From positions 4,733,001 to 4,797,000 of the forward strand of contig NZ_JAGGML010000001.1 of the NCBI RefSeq assembly GCF_017875275.1: a DNA stretch of 64,000 nucleotides, in the 5' to 3' direction. This stretch comes from Xanthobacter flavus. Lineage in GTDB: Bacteria; Pseudomonadota; Alphaproteobacteria; Rhizobiales; Xanthobacteraceae. A model generated the notes under the pieces. The model saw nothing but the letters and a program-made list of their open reading frames with translations, was not told where the DNA came from and ran no database searches. The position numbers and the translations under genes were made by a program. Positions 33,828 through 43,330 of the stretch are shown here, piece by piece (positions within the stretch are counted from its first letter, which is position 1; every line of letters starts with the position of its first letter).

Positions 33828-35006
33828 ATGCCAGCCGAGCACGCACCGGATAGCGCAAAGAGCGGCGGATCGGCCGGTCGCAAGATTGTCCTCGCGGTCC
33901 TGTTCCTGGCCCTCCTCGGCGGCGGGGCATGGGTGTGGGACAAGAAGCCGTGGCTCGCCGCGGGCGGCCAGAAGGCGCAGGCACCGCAGCAGCGGGTCAT
34001 CGCCGTGCTCGCCGGAACGGCGGAGCGGACCTCCCTGCCGGTGCGGGTCGAGGCGCTGGGCACGGTGGAATCCATGGTCACGGTCCCGGTGCGCTCCCGC
34101 GTCGCCGCCGCCGTGGAGACGGTGGGTTTTGCCGACGGCGCGAGCGTGAAGGAGGGCGACCTGCTCTACCGGCTCGACGCCCGCGTCATCGACGCGCAGA
34201 TTCTTCAGGCCGAGGCGACGCTCAACCGGGACAAGGTGCAACTGGACAAGAGCCTGCGCGATGTGGAGCGCTATGCCGGCCTCGCCACCCGCAACGCCGT
34301 TTCCCAGGTGCAGGTGGACGATGCCCGCACCACCGCCGACGTGCAGAAGGCGACCGTCGCGCAGGACGAGGCCAACCTCACCGCGCTCAAGGTGCAGCGC
34401 GGCTATTACGAGATCCGCTCGCCCGTCACCGGCCGCATCGGCGTCTCCGCCGTGCGCCCCGGCGCGGTGATCCGGGTGGACGATACCCTCGCCACCGTGC
34501 GCCAGCTCGCTCCCATCTATGTCGCCTTCGGCTTGCCGGAGCGTTACATCGCCGGCCTCAGGGAGGCGAAGGACGCCAAGGTGTCCTTCGCCTTCCAGGG
34601 CACCGGCGAGACCATCTCCGGCGGCATTGTCGCGGTCATCGACAACACCATCGAGCCGCAGACCGGCACCCTCACCGCCCGCGCCATCTTCCCCAATGCC
34701 GACGAGCGCCTGTGGCCCGGCGCCCTCGGCGCGGTGACGGTGACGCTGCGCATCGAGGACAATGTGGTCGCGGTGCCGAGCGAGGCGGTCCAGAACGGGC
34801 AGGACGGGCCGTTCGTCTTCGTCGTGGACGATGGCATCGCCCACGTGCGGCCGGTCACCGTCGCCCGCACGGTGGATGGGCGAAGTGTGATCTCCAAGGG
34901 CCTCAGCGGCGGCGAGACGGTGGTGACCGACGGACAGCTCTCCCTGCGCGAGGGCAGCCGCGTGAACGTGCGCACCCGCACCGCCGCACCCGCCACCGGG
35001 AGCTGA
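33828..35006 (+). CDS. RND efflux periplasmic adaptor (membrane fusion protein)
   Basis: The 392-residue protein has an N-terminal membrane anchor (RKIVLAVLFLALLGGGAWVW), a lipoyl half-motif (VPVRSRVAAAVETVGFADGASVKEGDLLYRLD), a coiled-coil hairpin (about 120-190) and beta-barrel domains after YEIRSPVTGRIG. It links the RND pump to an outer-membrane factor. The ATG at 33828 follows GAGGACTTC. It precedes the pump gene by 4 bases. Confidence 0.9.
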   Translation: MPAEHAPDSAKSGGSAGRKIVLAVLFLALLGGGAWVWDKKPWLAAGGQKAQAPQQRVIAVLAGTAERTSLPVRVEALGTVESMVTVPVRSRVAAAVETVGFADGASVKEGDLLYRLDARVIDAQILQAEATLNRDKVQLDKSLRDVERYAGLATRNAVSQVQVDDARTTADVQKATVAQDEANLTALKVQRGYYEIRSPVTGRIGVSAVRPGAVIRVDDTLATVRQLAPIYVAFGLPERYIAGLREAKDAKVSFAFQGTGETISGGIVAVIDNTIEPQTGTLTARAIFPNADERLWPGALGAVTVTLRIEDNVVAVPSEAVQNGQDGPFVFVVDDGIAHVRPVTVARTVDGRSVISKGLSGGETVVTDGQLSLREGSRVNVRTRTAAPATGS

Positions 35007-35010
35007 GCCC

Positions 35011-38000
35011 ATGTTCTCCGAACTGTGCATCCGCCGCCCCGTGATGACGACGCTGATCATGCTGTCGCTCGTGGTGGCGGGCCTGTTCGCCTATCGCCAG
35101 CTGCCCGTGGCGGCGCTGCCGCGGGTGGATTTCCCCACCATCAACATCACCGCGACGCTGCCGGGCGCGAGCCCCGAGACCATGGCGACCTCGGTGGCGA
35201 CGCCCATCGAACGCCAGCTGGCCACCATCGCGGGCATCTCCTCGCTCACCTCCTCGTCCACGCAGGGCTCCACCTCGATCACGGTGCAGTTCGACCTGAA
35301 CCGCAGCATCGACGCGGCCGCCCTCGACGTCCAGTCGGCCCTCTCCGTGGCCCAGCGCCAGCTGCCGGACGAGATGACGACCCCGCCGAGCTTCCGGAAG
35401 GTGAACCCCGCCGACGCGCCGGTGATCCTGCTCGCCATCTCCTCCGACACCCTGCCGCTGTCGGCGGTGAACGAATATGCCGACACGCTGGTCGGACAGC
35501 AGATCTCCCAGCTGCCCGGCGTGGCGCAGGTGCAGATCTACGGCTCACAGAAATATGCCGTGCGCATCCGCGTCGATCCCGCCGCCGCCGGCGCCCGCAA
35601 TATCTCGCCCGACGACATCCAGCGCGCGGTGGAGGCGGCGGCCTCCAACACGCCGCTCGGCATCGTCTCCGGTCCGAAGCAGGCGCAGACCATCGACATG
35701 GGCACGCCCAAGGCCGACGCCTCCCAGTTCCGCAGGGTGGTGGTGAAGGCGCGCGACGGCTCGGTGGTGCGCCTCGAGGAGATCGCCGTCGTCTCCGACG
35801 GCGTGGAGAACGAGCGCGTCGCCAGCTGGTTCAACGACCGCCGCTCCGTGGTGCTGGCCGTGGTCCGCCAGCCCGACGCCAACACCGTGCAGGTGGTGGA
35901 CGAGGTGCGCCGGCGCCTGCCCCAGTTCCGCGCTCAGCTTCCCGGCTCGGTGGGCATCGAGGTGCTGAACGACCGCTCCGTCTCCGTCCGCGACGCGGTG
36001 GCGGACGTGCAGAAGACCCTGTTCGAAGCCATCGTCCTCGTGGTGCTGGTGATCTTCCTGTTCCTGCGCAACGTGCGCGCGACCCTCATCCCCTCGCTGG
36101 CGCTGCCTTTGTCCATCATCGCCACCTTCGCGGCCATGTGGGGCTTCGGCTATTCCATCAACAACATGACGCTGCTGGCGCTGACGCTGTGCGTCGGCTT
36201 CGTGGTGGACGACGCCATCGTCGTGCTGGAGAACATCTATCGCCATGTGGAGGCGGGGGAGAGCCCGTTCCGCGCCGCGCTGCGGGGTTCGCGGGAGATC
36301 AGCTTCACCATCATCTCCATGACGCTCTCGCTGGTGGCAGTGTTCATCCCCGTGCTGTTCATGGGCGGGGTGGTGGGCCGGGTGTTCCGCGAGTTCGCGG
36401 TCACCATCTCGATCGCGATCCTGGTTTCCGGCTTCGTCTCCCTCACGCTCACGCCCATGCTGTGCGCCCGCGTGATGAAGCCGGTGGACCACACGAAGAA
36501 GCCCGGCTGGTTCTTCCGCGTCACCGAGCGGATGTTCGACGCCTGGCTCGCGGCCTACCGGGTGAGCCTCGACTTCGTGCTGCGCCACCGCCCCTTCATG
36601 CTGGTGGTGACCTTCGCCACCATCGGCCTGTCGGTCTATCTCTACATCGTCATCCCCAAGGGCTTCTTCCCGCAGGAGGACAACGGCTTCATCACCGGCA
36701 CGGTGGAGGCGGCGACCGACAGCTCTTTCGCGGCCATGGTGGAGCGCCAGAAACAGGTTGCGGCCGTGGTGCGCGCCGATCCGGACGTGGACTATCTCGT
36801 CTCCACCGCCGGTGCCACGGGCATCAGCCGCACCACCAACACCGGCCGCATGTTCATCGCCCTGAAGCCCAAGGGCTCCGGGCCGGGCGAGCGCAAGCTC
36901 TCCGCCAACGAGGTCATCCAGAATTTGAGGAAGCGCGTCGGGCAGGTGCCGGGCGTGAACGTGTTCTTCCAGGCGGTGCAGAACATCAGCGTCGGCGGCG
37001 TCGCCTCCAAGAGCCAGTACCAGTACACGCTGCAGAGCCCCGACACCGCGACCCTCTACACCTTCGCCCAGCAGATGGAGCAGAAGCTCGCGACGCTGCC
37101 CGGCCTCAGGGACGTGACCTCCGACCTCCAGATCACCAATCCCCAGCTCACCATCGAGCTGGACAAGGACAAGGCGGCGGCCCTCGGCATCACCGAGCAG
37201 CAGCTGCGGGACGCGCTCTACACCCAGTTCGGCACGAGGCAGATCGCGACGCTGTACACGCCCACCAACCAGTTCGCGATCATCGCCGAGGTGCAGCCCA
37301 TCTTCCAGCGCGACCCGAGCGACCTCGGCCGGGTCTATCTGCGCACCTCTTCCGGCAACGTGGTGCCGCTGGAGGCGGTGGCGAACATCAAGCGCACGGT
37401 CGGCCCCCTCTCGGTGCAGCACCAGCAGCAGCAGCCCTCCGTCACCATCTCCTTCAACCTCGCGCCGGGCACCTCGCTCGGCCAGGCGGTGGAGGAGATC
37501 AACGCCGCGGCCGCCGAGGCGCGGGTGCCGGACAGCGTCGTCACCGGCTTCCAGGGCACGGCGCAGGTGTTCCAGGATTCGCTGTCCAACCAGCCTCTGC
37601 TGATCCTCGCGGCGGTGGTCGTCATCTACATCGTGCTGGGCGTGCTCTACGAGAGCTTCATCCACCCCATCACCATCCTCTCGGGCCTGCCCTCCGCCGG
37701 CATCGGCGCGCTTTTGACGCTCATGGCGGCGGGCATGGAGCTTTCGGTGATCGCGATCATCGGCATCATCATGCTGGTGGGCATCGTGAAGAAGAACGCG
37801 ATCATGATGATCGACGTGGCGCTGGAACGCCGGCGCGCCGGCGCGGCGGCGCAGGATGCCATCCGCGAGGCGGCGCTGCTGCGTTTCAGGCCCATCATGA
37901 TGACGACGCTCGCCGCCATCTTCGGCGTGCTGCCCATCGCGCTCGGCGCGGGCGCGGGCTCCGAGCTGCGCCAGCCGCTGGGCGTCGCGGTCGTCGGCGG

Positions 38001-38160
38001 GCTCCTGGTGTCACAGCTGCTCACGCTGTTCATCACGCCGGTGATCTATCTCTATCTCGACCGGCTGGACGCTATCGTGCACCACGCGGTCTCCGGCCGG
38101 CATGATGATCGTGCCCACCCGCCCCGTCCCGCGCCCGCGGAACGAATTGCGGCGGAGTAG
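35011..38160 (+). CDS. RND multidrug efflux pump, HAE1/MdtB-like
   Basis: The 1,049-residue inner-membrane pump has 12 predicted helices and two large periplasmic loops. The proton-relay acidic pair lies in helix 4 (GFVVDDAIVVLENIYRH), and the helix-10 Lys in GIVKKNAIMMIDVALERRR. Sequence favours the MdtB/C-like HAE1 group rather than heavy-metal pumps. It exports hydrophobic compounds using the proton gradient together with the upstream adaptor. No outer-membrane factor or TetR/LysR regulator adjoins the pair, so TolC-type function must come from elsewhere. Confidence 0.92.
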   Translation: MFSELCIRRPVMTTLIMLSLVVAGLFAYRQLPVAALPRVDFPTINITATLPGASPETMATSVATPIERQLATIAGISSLTSSSTQGSTSITVQFDLNRSIDAAALDVQSALSVAQRQLPDEMTTPPSFRKVNPADAPVILLAISSDTLPLSAVNEYADTLVGQQISQLPGVAQVQIYGSQKYAVRIRVDPAAAGARNISPDDIQRAVEAAASNTPLGIVSGPKQAQTIDMGTPKADASQFRRVVVKARDGSVVRLEEIAVVSDGVENERVASWFNDRRSVVLAVVRQPDANTVQVVDEVRRRLPQFRAQLPGSVGIEVLNDRSVSVRDAVADVQKTLFEAIVLVVLVIFLFLRNVRATLIPSLALPLSIIATFAAMWGFGYSINNMTLLALTLCVGFVVDDAIVVLENIYRHVEAGESPFRAALRGSREISFTIISMTLSLVAVFIPVLFMGGVVGRVFREFAVTISIAILVSGFVSLTLTPMLCARVMKPVDHTKKPGWFFRVTERMFDAWLAAYRVSLDFVLRHRPFMLVVTFATIGLSVYLYIVIPKGFFPQEDNGFITGTVEAATDSSFAAMVERQKQVAAVVRADPDVDYLVSTAGATGISRTTNTGRMFIALKPKGSGPGERKLSANEVIQNLRKRVGQVPGVNVFFQAVQNISVGGVASKSQYQYTLQSPDTATLYTFAQQMEQKLATLPGLRDVTSDLQITNPQLTIELDKDKAAALGITEQQLRDALYTQFGTRQIATLYTPTNQFAIIAEVQPIFQRDPSDLGRVYLRTSSGNVVPLEAVANIKRTVGPLSVQHQQQQPSVTISFNLAPGTSLGQAVEEINAAAAEARVPDSVVTGFQGTAQVFQDSLSNQPLLILAAVVVIYIVLGVLYESFIHPITILSGLPSAGIGALLTLMAAGMELSVIAIIGIIMLVGIVKKNAIMMIDVALERRRAGAAAQDAIREAALLRFRPIMMTTLAAIFGVLPIALGAGAGSELRQPLGVAVVGGLLVSQLLTLFITPVIYLYLDRLDAIVHHAVSGRHDDRAHPPRPAPAERIAAE

Positions 38161-38356
38161 GGGGCATGCTACCGGGCCGCGCATGCGGGTCGGTGGTACC
38201 TCCGGGTGTTGCACCCGCGCCCCATGACGGGATGATTAACGGGTGTGACCAAATCTTGGCCATGCCCGGCAATTGCCCCAAGGTCGCCTGTTTGTTATCC
38301 GGAAAAAGACGAGGTTTGCGCGCGGGCGGCTGCGCGCCTTGATCCGGGGGCGGGGC

Positions 38357-40453
38357 ATGAATCTGAAGTATCGGCCGGATATCGATGGCTTGCGGGCCGT
38401 TGCAGTCGTGGTCGCCCTGCTGTTTCACGCCCACATCCCGCCGTTCCGGGGCGGCTTCATCGGCGTGGACATCTTCTTCGTCCTGTCCGGCTACCTCATC
38501 ACCTCGATCCTCTACAACGACATGATGAAGGGCGAGTTCTCGCTCGTCGACTTCTACGACCGCCGCATCCGCCGCATTTTCCCGGCGCTGTTCGTGGTGC
38601 TGCCGGTGAGCACCTTCGTCGCCGCCTTCCTGCTGATGCCGCGGCAGATGGTGCAGTTCGCGGAATCCATCATTCCCTCCGCGCTGTTCTACGCCAACAT
38701 CCACTTCCAGGGACTGATGAGCTATTTCGGCCCCAAGGCCGACGAGACGCCGCTGCTGCACCTGTGGTCGCTGGCGGTGGAGGAGCAGTATTACATCTTC
38801 TTCCCGCTGCTCATGTTCGCCTTCCTGAAGGTCGGCGGGCGCGTCACCCTCGGCCCGCGCCGGATGGCGATCCTCGGCTTCCTCATCATCACGGTCGTGT
38901 CCGGCGTCTACGCGGAGCTGAGCGCGCGCACCCAGCCCACCGCGTCCTTCTTCCTGCTGCAGAGCCGCGCCTGGGAGCTTCTGGTCGGCGCGCTGCTGGC
39001 GCTGGTGCACATGCCGAAGGTGTCGGAAAAGGCCGCGAACTGGATCGGCGTCGCGGGACTGACGGCCATCGTGGTGCCGGTCTTCGCCTACGGCCACGAC
39101 ATGACCTTCCCCGGCCTGTCCGCCGCGCCCATCGTGTTCGGAACGGCGGCGGTGATCTATGCCGGCACCATCAACATGGGCGGCTACGCCAACTGGTTCC
39201 TCAGCCGCCCGCCGGTGGTCTATGTCGGCCGCATCTCCTATGCGCTTTATCTGTGGCATTGGCCGCTGCTGGTGTTCGGCACCATCTGGAAGGGCCGCGC
39301 GCTGACCTATTTCGAGGGCGGTGGTCTGCTCATCGTCGCCTTCATCTTCGCCGCGCTGTCTCTGAAATATGTCGAGACGCCGCTGCGCCACGCCGGCTCG
39401 CTGGGCGGCAAGCGCCGGGCGCGCTTCGCGGTGGGCATCATGGCCATGGCCATGACGCTGGCGGTGGGCGTGCTGTTCGAGCGCCTGGGCGGCGGCTTCT
39501 ATCCCATCTCACCGCTGGGCGCGCGCGCCGAGGCGGCGATGGAGGACAAGAGCCCCTTCAGCCGTACCTGCAACAATTCGCCGAAGGGCTGGAGCGCCGC
39601 CGCGCTCAATCCGGCCTCGGCCTGCTCGGTGGGACCCGACGCGGCCAAGGGCGAGTATGACGTGGTAGTGTGGGGGGATTCCCACGCTGGCGCCTCCTTC
39701 ATCGGCATCGCCGAGCAAGTGGCCGCCCTCGGCCACACCGCACGCCTCCAGACCATGGCCGGCTGCCCGCCCCTGATCGGCGGCCAGGCGCACCGCGACG
39801 ACATGCCGAGTTGGACCTGCACCGCCTTCAATTCCGAGGTGCTGGATGAAATCCGCCGCGTGAAGCCCCAGGTCGCCGTGCTGGTCGGCCGCTGGGCCAT
39901 GTGGACCAGCAAGGCCGGCCCCGCCTTCACCCTCACCTCCGACGAGGTGCCCGGCGGCGACGTGCGCTCCAAGGCGGTGAGCCAGAAGGTCTTCGCCCAC
40001 ATGCTGGACCGCACCCTGAAGGAACTCTCCGGCCTCGGCATCCATGTGGTGCTGGTGGGACAGACGCCGGAGTTCGGCCGCTCCCCGGGCCGATGCGTCG
40101 CCGAGAGCGAATTCTACAAGCGCAATCTCGGCAACTGCCTGGAACTGCCGAGCGCATCGGTGGACAAGGTGGTGGGCATCGGCAACGAGATGATCACCAA
40201 GGCGGCGGCGACTTATCCCGGCACCACCACTTTCCTGCTCTCCGATGTCTTCTGCCGCAACGGCACCTGCCGCGCCGGGGAGGGGGAGCAGTTCTATTAT
40301 GTGGACGCCGACCACCTCTCCGCCACCGGCGCCCACCACATGAGCCGTGACCCGGCCCTGCGCACGGCCCTGCTCAAGGCGCTGGGCGAAGGCGGCAACA
40401 CCAGCGCCTCCCTCGCGCCGGCGACCGGCGAAGGACGCACGGCCAAGGACTGA
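38357..40453 (+). CDS. OafA-type acyltransferase with fused SGNH domain (copy 1)
   Basis: The 698-residue protein has an N-terminal acyltransferase-3 membrane domain of about 10 helices (DIDGLRAVAVVVALLFHAH with the catalytic His, GVDIFFVLSGYLITSI, LWSLAVEEQYYIFFP). A C-terminal extracytoplasmic SGNH hydrolase-like domain follows (WGDSHAGASF; catalytic Asp/His block DADHLSATGAHH). Such fusions O-acetylate surface glycans. The ATG at 38357 starts the conserved domain. The gene's 3' end lies in a 14-bp tandem repeat. The adjacent gene encodes a close paralogue. Confidence 0.88.
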   Translation: MNLKYRPDIDGLRAVAVVVALLFHAHIPPFRGGFIGVDIFFVLSGYLITSILYNDMMKGEFSLVDFYDRRIRRIFPALFVVLPVSTFVAAFLLMPRQMVQFAESIIPSALFYANIHFQGLMSYFGPKADETPLLHLWSLAVEEQYYIFFPLLMFAFLKVGGRVTLGPRRMAILGFLIITVVSGVYAELSARTQPTASFFLLQSRAWELLVGALLALVHMPKVSEKAANWIGVAGLTAIVVPVFAYGHDMTFPGLSAAPIVFGTAAVIYAGTINMGGYANWFLSRPPVVYVGRISYALYLWHWPLLVFGTIWKGRALTYFEGGGLLIVAFIFAALSLKYVETPLRHAGSLGGKRRARFAVGIMAMAMTLAVGVLFERLGGGFYPISPLGARAEAAMEDKSPFSRTCNNSPKGWSAAALNPASACSVGPDAAKGEYDVVVWGDSHAGASFIGIAEQVAALGHTARLQTMAGCPPLIGGQAHRDDMPSWTCTAFNSEVLDEIRRVKPQVAVLVGRWAMWTSKAGPAFTLTSDEVPGGDVRSKAVSQKVFAHMLDRTLKELSGLGIHVVLVGQTPEFGRSPGRCVAESEFYKRNLGNCLELPSASVDKVVGIGNEMITKAAATYPGTTTFLLSDVFCRNGTCRAGEGEQFYYVDADHLSATGAHHMSRDPALRTALLKALGEGGNTSASLAPATGEGRTAKD

Positions 40454-40495
40454 CCGCCAAGGAATCACCGCCAAGGACTGACCGGCAAGGATCGG
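40441..40495. repeat. Degenerate 14-bp tandem repeat spanning a stop codon
   Basis: About four units of the form CGCCAAGGACTGAC occur head to tail at 40441-40454, 40455-40468, 40469-40482 and 40483-40495 (last partial). The stop codon TGA of the first acyltransferase gene (40451-40453) lies in unit one. The repeat seems to have grown by local duplication of the gene end. Confidence 0.75.
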
Positions 40496-40698
40496 CACGC
40501 GGCGGACGTTGCCGCGGCCCCTGCCGCCACCGGACTCGCTCTGCTGAAGCGCGGCCGTGGACCTGACCGCACGACGCTGCGTCAGGCCGGACGCCGCGCC
40601 GCGCGCTCCCGGCGCGCGATTTGCCCCGGCCGAATTTTGCCGGTAAGGCGGTCGCCGCGGGGGCGTGCGCGTATGGCGCGCCGATCAAGGACACCAGG

Positions 40699-42750
40699 AT
40701 GAGTCTGGCCTACCGGTCCGACATCGACGGCCTTCGGGCCATCGCCGTCGGCAGCGTGGTTCTGTTCCATGCACGCATACCGCCCTTCACCGGGGGCTAT
40801 ATCGGCGTCGACGTCTTCTTCGTCATCTCCGGCTTTCTCATCACGTCCATCCTCCATCAGGAGATGACGGCGGGCACCTATTCGCTGGCGGATTTCTACG
40901 ACCGCCGCATCCGCCGCATCTTCCCCGCGCTCTTCCTCATGATGGCGGCGACCACCCTGTTCGCGGCGCTCATCCTGATGCCGCGGCAGATGCAGGGCTA
41001 TGTGGGCACGCTGGTGCCCTCGGCCCTGTTCTTCGCCAACATCCATTTCGAGAACCTGCTCAACTATTTCGGTCCCGCCGCAGACGAGGTGCCGCTGCTG
41101 CATCTGTGGTCGCTGGCGGTGGAGGAGCAGTTCTACATTTTCTTCCCCCTCGTCCTGTTCGTGCTGATGAAGCTGGGCGGCCGCCGGCTGGCGGTCGGCG
41201 GGCTCACGCTCATCGCGCTCGCCTCGCTCGCCTATGCCGAGAGCATCGTGGAGAGCGAGCAGTCGGCCGCCTTCTTCCTGCTCCAGAGCCGGGCGTGGGA
41301 ATTGCTCGCGGGCTCGCTGCTCGCCATGGTCACGCTGCCACGCCTGCCGGAGAAAGCCGCCTCCTGGCTCGGCATCGCCGGGGCGGCGGCCATCGTCATC
41401 CCCGTGTTCGCCTACGACAAGCAGACGGTCTTCCCCGGCCTGTGGGCGCTCCCGCCGGTGCTGGGCGCGGTGGCGATCATCCATTCCGGCGCCTTCGCGC
41501 CGCGCGGCATCGTCGCCCGCGCGCTGAGCCTGAAGGGCATGGTCTATGTGGGCCGCATCTCCTACGCGCTCTATCTGTGGCACTGGCCCATGCTGGTGCT
41601 CATTGCGATCTGGAAGGGGCGGCACACCACCTATATCGAATCGGGCATCGTCATCCTCGCGGCGGGCGTCATCTCCGGCCTGTCGCTGAAATATGTGGAG
41701 ACGCCGCTGCGGCGCGGCAGCGCGCTGGGTGGGCGGCGGCTTCTGCGCATCGGCGCGGGGGCCTGCGCCATTCTCCTCACCGTGGGCGTCGCGCTGGCCC
41801 TGCAGAAGGTCGGCCGGGGCGTCTTCCCCATCTCCCCTCTCGGCGCGGCGGCCGAGGCGGCGGCCGACGACCGCAGCGTGTTCCAGCGCAGCTGCAACAA
41901 CAACGCCCGCTTCTGGACCCCCGACCAGATGCAGCCCATCGCCCTCTGCGCGCGCGGCCCGGGGGCTGCGACGGGCAGCTATGACGTGCTGGTGTGGGGC
42001 GATTCCCACGCCGGCGCGACCTTCCTCGGCCTCGCGGAGGCGGTGGAGAAGCTCGGGCTCACGGCGCGGCTCCAGACCATGGCCGGCTGCCCGCCGCTGG
42101 TGGGCGGCATCGCCCGGCAGGAGCACAACAACGGCGCCGTCTGCGCCAGCTACGTCAACGCCGTGATGGACGAGATTCGCCGCGTCAAGCCCAAGGTGGT
42201 GGTTCTGGTGAGCCGCTGGTCCCTGTGGACCACCCTGTCCGGCAAGGGCTTCGCGCTGGTCAGCCCCGAGGTGCCGGGCGGCACCGCCCGCGACCGGGCC
42301 TCAAGTGAGCGGGTGTTCGCCCACATGATGGAGCGCACGGTCGCCGAACTGCGCAAGATTGGGCCGCAGGTGATCGTGCTGGGCCAGTCGCCGGAATACA
42401 AGCCGGCCCCTGCCGGCTGCGTTGCGACCCGTGAGTTCAACCAGACGGGCGGCTCCGACGCCTGCATGAGCCAGCCGCTGGCCAAGGCGATGAAGATCGT
42501 CGGCCCGGCGAACGAGGTCATCCTTGCCACCGCCGGCCGGCATGACGGCGCGGCGGCCTTCCGCATGGCCGACATCTTCTGCCGGGACGACCGCTGCACG
42601 GCGGGAGAGGGCGCGCGCTTCTACTACGTGGACGGCGATCACCTCTCCGTCACCGGCACACGCCACGCCTTCGAAAACAAGGCGCTGCGCCAGACGCTGC
42701 TGGCGGCGCTCGCCGCCGGTGGCGCGAAACTCCCGGCGCCGAACGACTGA
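40699..42750 (+). CDS. OafA-type acyltransferase with fused SGNH domain (copy 2)
   Basis: The 683-residue protein matches copy 1 over its whole length: DIDGLRAIAVGSVVLFHAR, GVDVFFVISGFLITSIL, LWSLAVEEQFYIFFP, then WGDSHAGATF and DGDHLSVTGTRH in the SGNH domain. It should transfer acetyl or another acyl group to a periplasmic or surface glycan. The ATG at 40699 follows AAGGACACCAGG. The 245-bp gap after copy 1 could hold a separate promoter, but none is clear. Confidence 0.88.
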   Translation: MSLAYRSDIDGLRAIAVGSVVLFHARIPPFTGGYIGVDVFFVISGFLITSILHQEMTAGTYSLADFYDRRIRRIFPALFLMMAATTLFAALILMPRQMQGYVGTLVPSALFFANIHFENLLNYFGPAADEVPLLHLWSLAVEEQFYIFFPLVLFVLMKLGGRRLAVGGLTLIALASLAYAESIVESEQSAAFFLLQSRAWELLAGSLLAMVTLPRLPEKAASWLGIAGAAAIVIPVFAYDKQTVFPGLWALPPVLGAVAIIHSGAFAPRGIVARALSLKGMVYVGRISYALYLWHWPMLVLIAIWKGRHTTYIESGIVILAAGVISGLSLKYVETPLRRGSALGGRRLLRIGAGACAILLTVGVALALQKVGRGVFPISPLGAAAEAAADDRSVFQRSCNNNARFWTPDQMQPIALCARGPGAATGSYDVLVWGDSHAGATFLGLAEAVEKLGLTARLQTMAGCPPLVGGIARQEHNNGAVCASYVNAVMDEIRRVKPKVVVLVSRWSLWTTLSGKGFALVSPEVPGGTARDRASSERVFAHMMERTVAELRKIGPQVIVLGQSPEYKPAPAGCVATREFNQTGGSDACMSQPLAKAMKIVGPANEVILATAGRHDGAAAFRMADIFCRDDRCTAGEGARFYYVDGDHLSVTGTRHAFENKALRQTLLAALAAGGAKLPAPND

Positions 42751-42769
42751 GAGGGGCGCCCGTCCGGCC

Positions 42770-43081
42770 TCAGTCCTTGTCGAGCAGGCCGGCGAGCTTC
42801 AAGGCGACGCCCTGCGAGCCCTCCACCTTCAGCCGGCCGGTGGAGAAGGCCATCATCGGCCCGATTCGCCCGGTGATGAGCTTGTCCAGCGTATCGGTGG
42901 AGAGCTTCAGCACCGCATCCGCCTCGCCCGAGCCCTCGCCCACCTCAACACCGCCGCCGGTGGCATCGAGCAGGATGGCCTCGCCGGTATCGGAAAGATC
43001 GAAGCGCACCTTGTAGCCCAGCTCCGAGAGGGCATCGGCGCGCTCGCGGATGGCTTCGACGAGGGAGGAGAGATCGGCCAT
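42770..43081 (-). CDS. SCP2 sterol-carrier-domain protein
   Basis: This 103-residue protein is a stand-alone SCP2-like fold. It contains KVRFDLSDTGEAILLDATGG, the DAVLKLSTDTLDKLITGR core and the MMAFSTGRLKVEG tail typical of the family. SCP2 domains bind lipids or acyl-CoA. It sits next to the fatty-acid oxidation genes on the same strand and may carry or bind acyl-CoAs; a repeat-bearing gap of 249 bp separates it from the acyl-CoA dehydrogenase. Confidence 0.8.
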   Translation of the reverse strand: MADLSSLVEAIRERADALSELGYKVRFDLSDTGEAILLDATGGGVEVGEGSGEADAVLKLSTDTLDKLITGRIGPMMAFSTGRLKVEGSQGVALKLAGLLDKD

Positions 43082-43166
43082 GGAGTGTCCTTGTGAGAGG
43101 CCCTTTAGAGCGGTTTCCGTGAGCCAAGGCGGGCGGAAAATGCTGTAGGCCCCGGAATTGTTTGAA

Positions 43167-43283
43167 CCCTCTCCCGCGTGCGGGGGAGGGCAGGGAGGGG
43201 GAAGCGGTGTCCGCGCTCACCCGGCCGCATCAGGTGGAGAGGGATGGCCCCCTCCCCAACCCTCCCCCGCACGCGGGAGAGGG
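43167..43283. repeat. Palindromic intergenic element (24-bp perfect inverted arms)
   Basis: A 24-bp arm at 43167-43190 (CCCTCTCCCGCG...) is repeated exactly in inverse orientation at 43260-43283, 69 bp apart. Each arm is itself nearly palindromic, so the element can form several hairpins. A related element lies at 45147-45266. Such GC-rich CTCTCCC/GGGAGAG elements are widespread in Hyphomicrobiales intergenic DNA. Confidence 0.85.
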
Positions 43284-43330
43284 GGGTGCAAAAGGCGAGG
43301 GCGGTGCCGTCCTAAGTCAGAAACACGCCC

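Noticed and set aside
35545-37665. Long open frame antisense to the RND pump
   Set aside because: The His/Arg/Gly-rich product has no recognisable domain; the pump on the plus strand has full RND motifs over the same bases.
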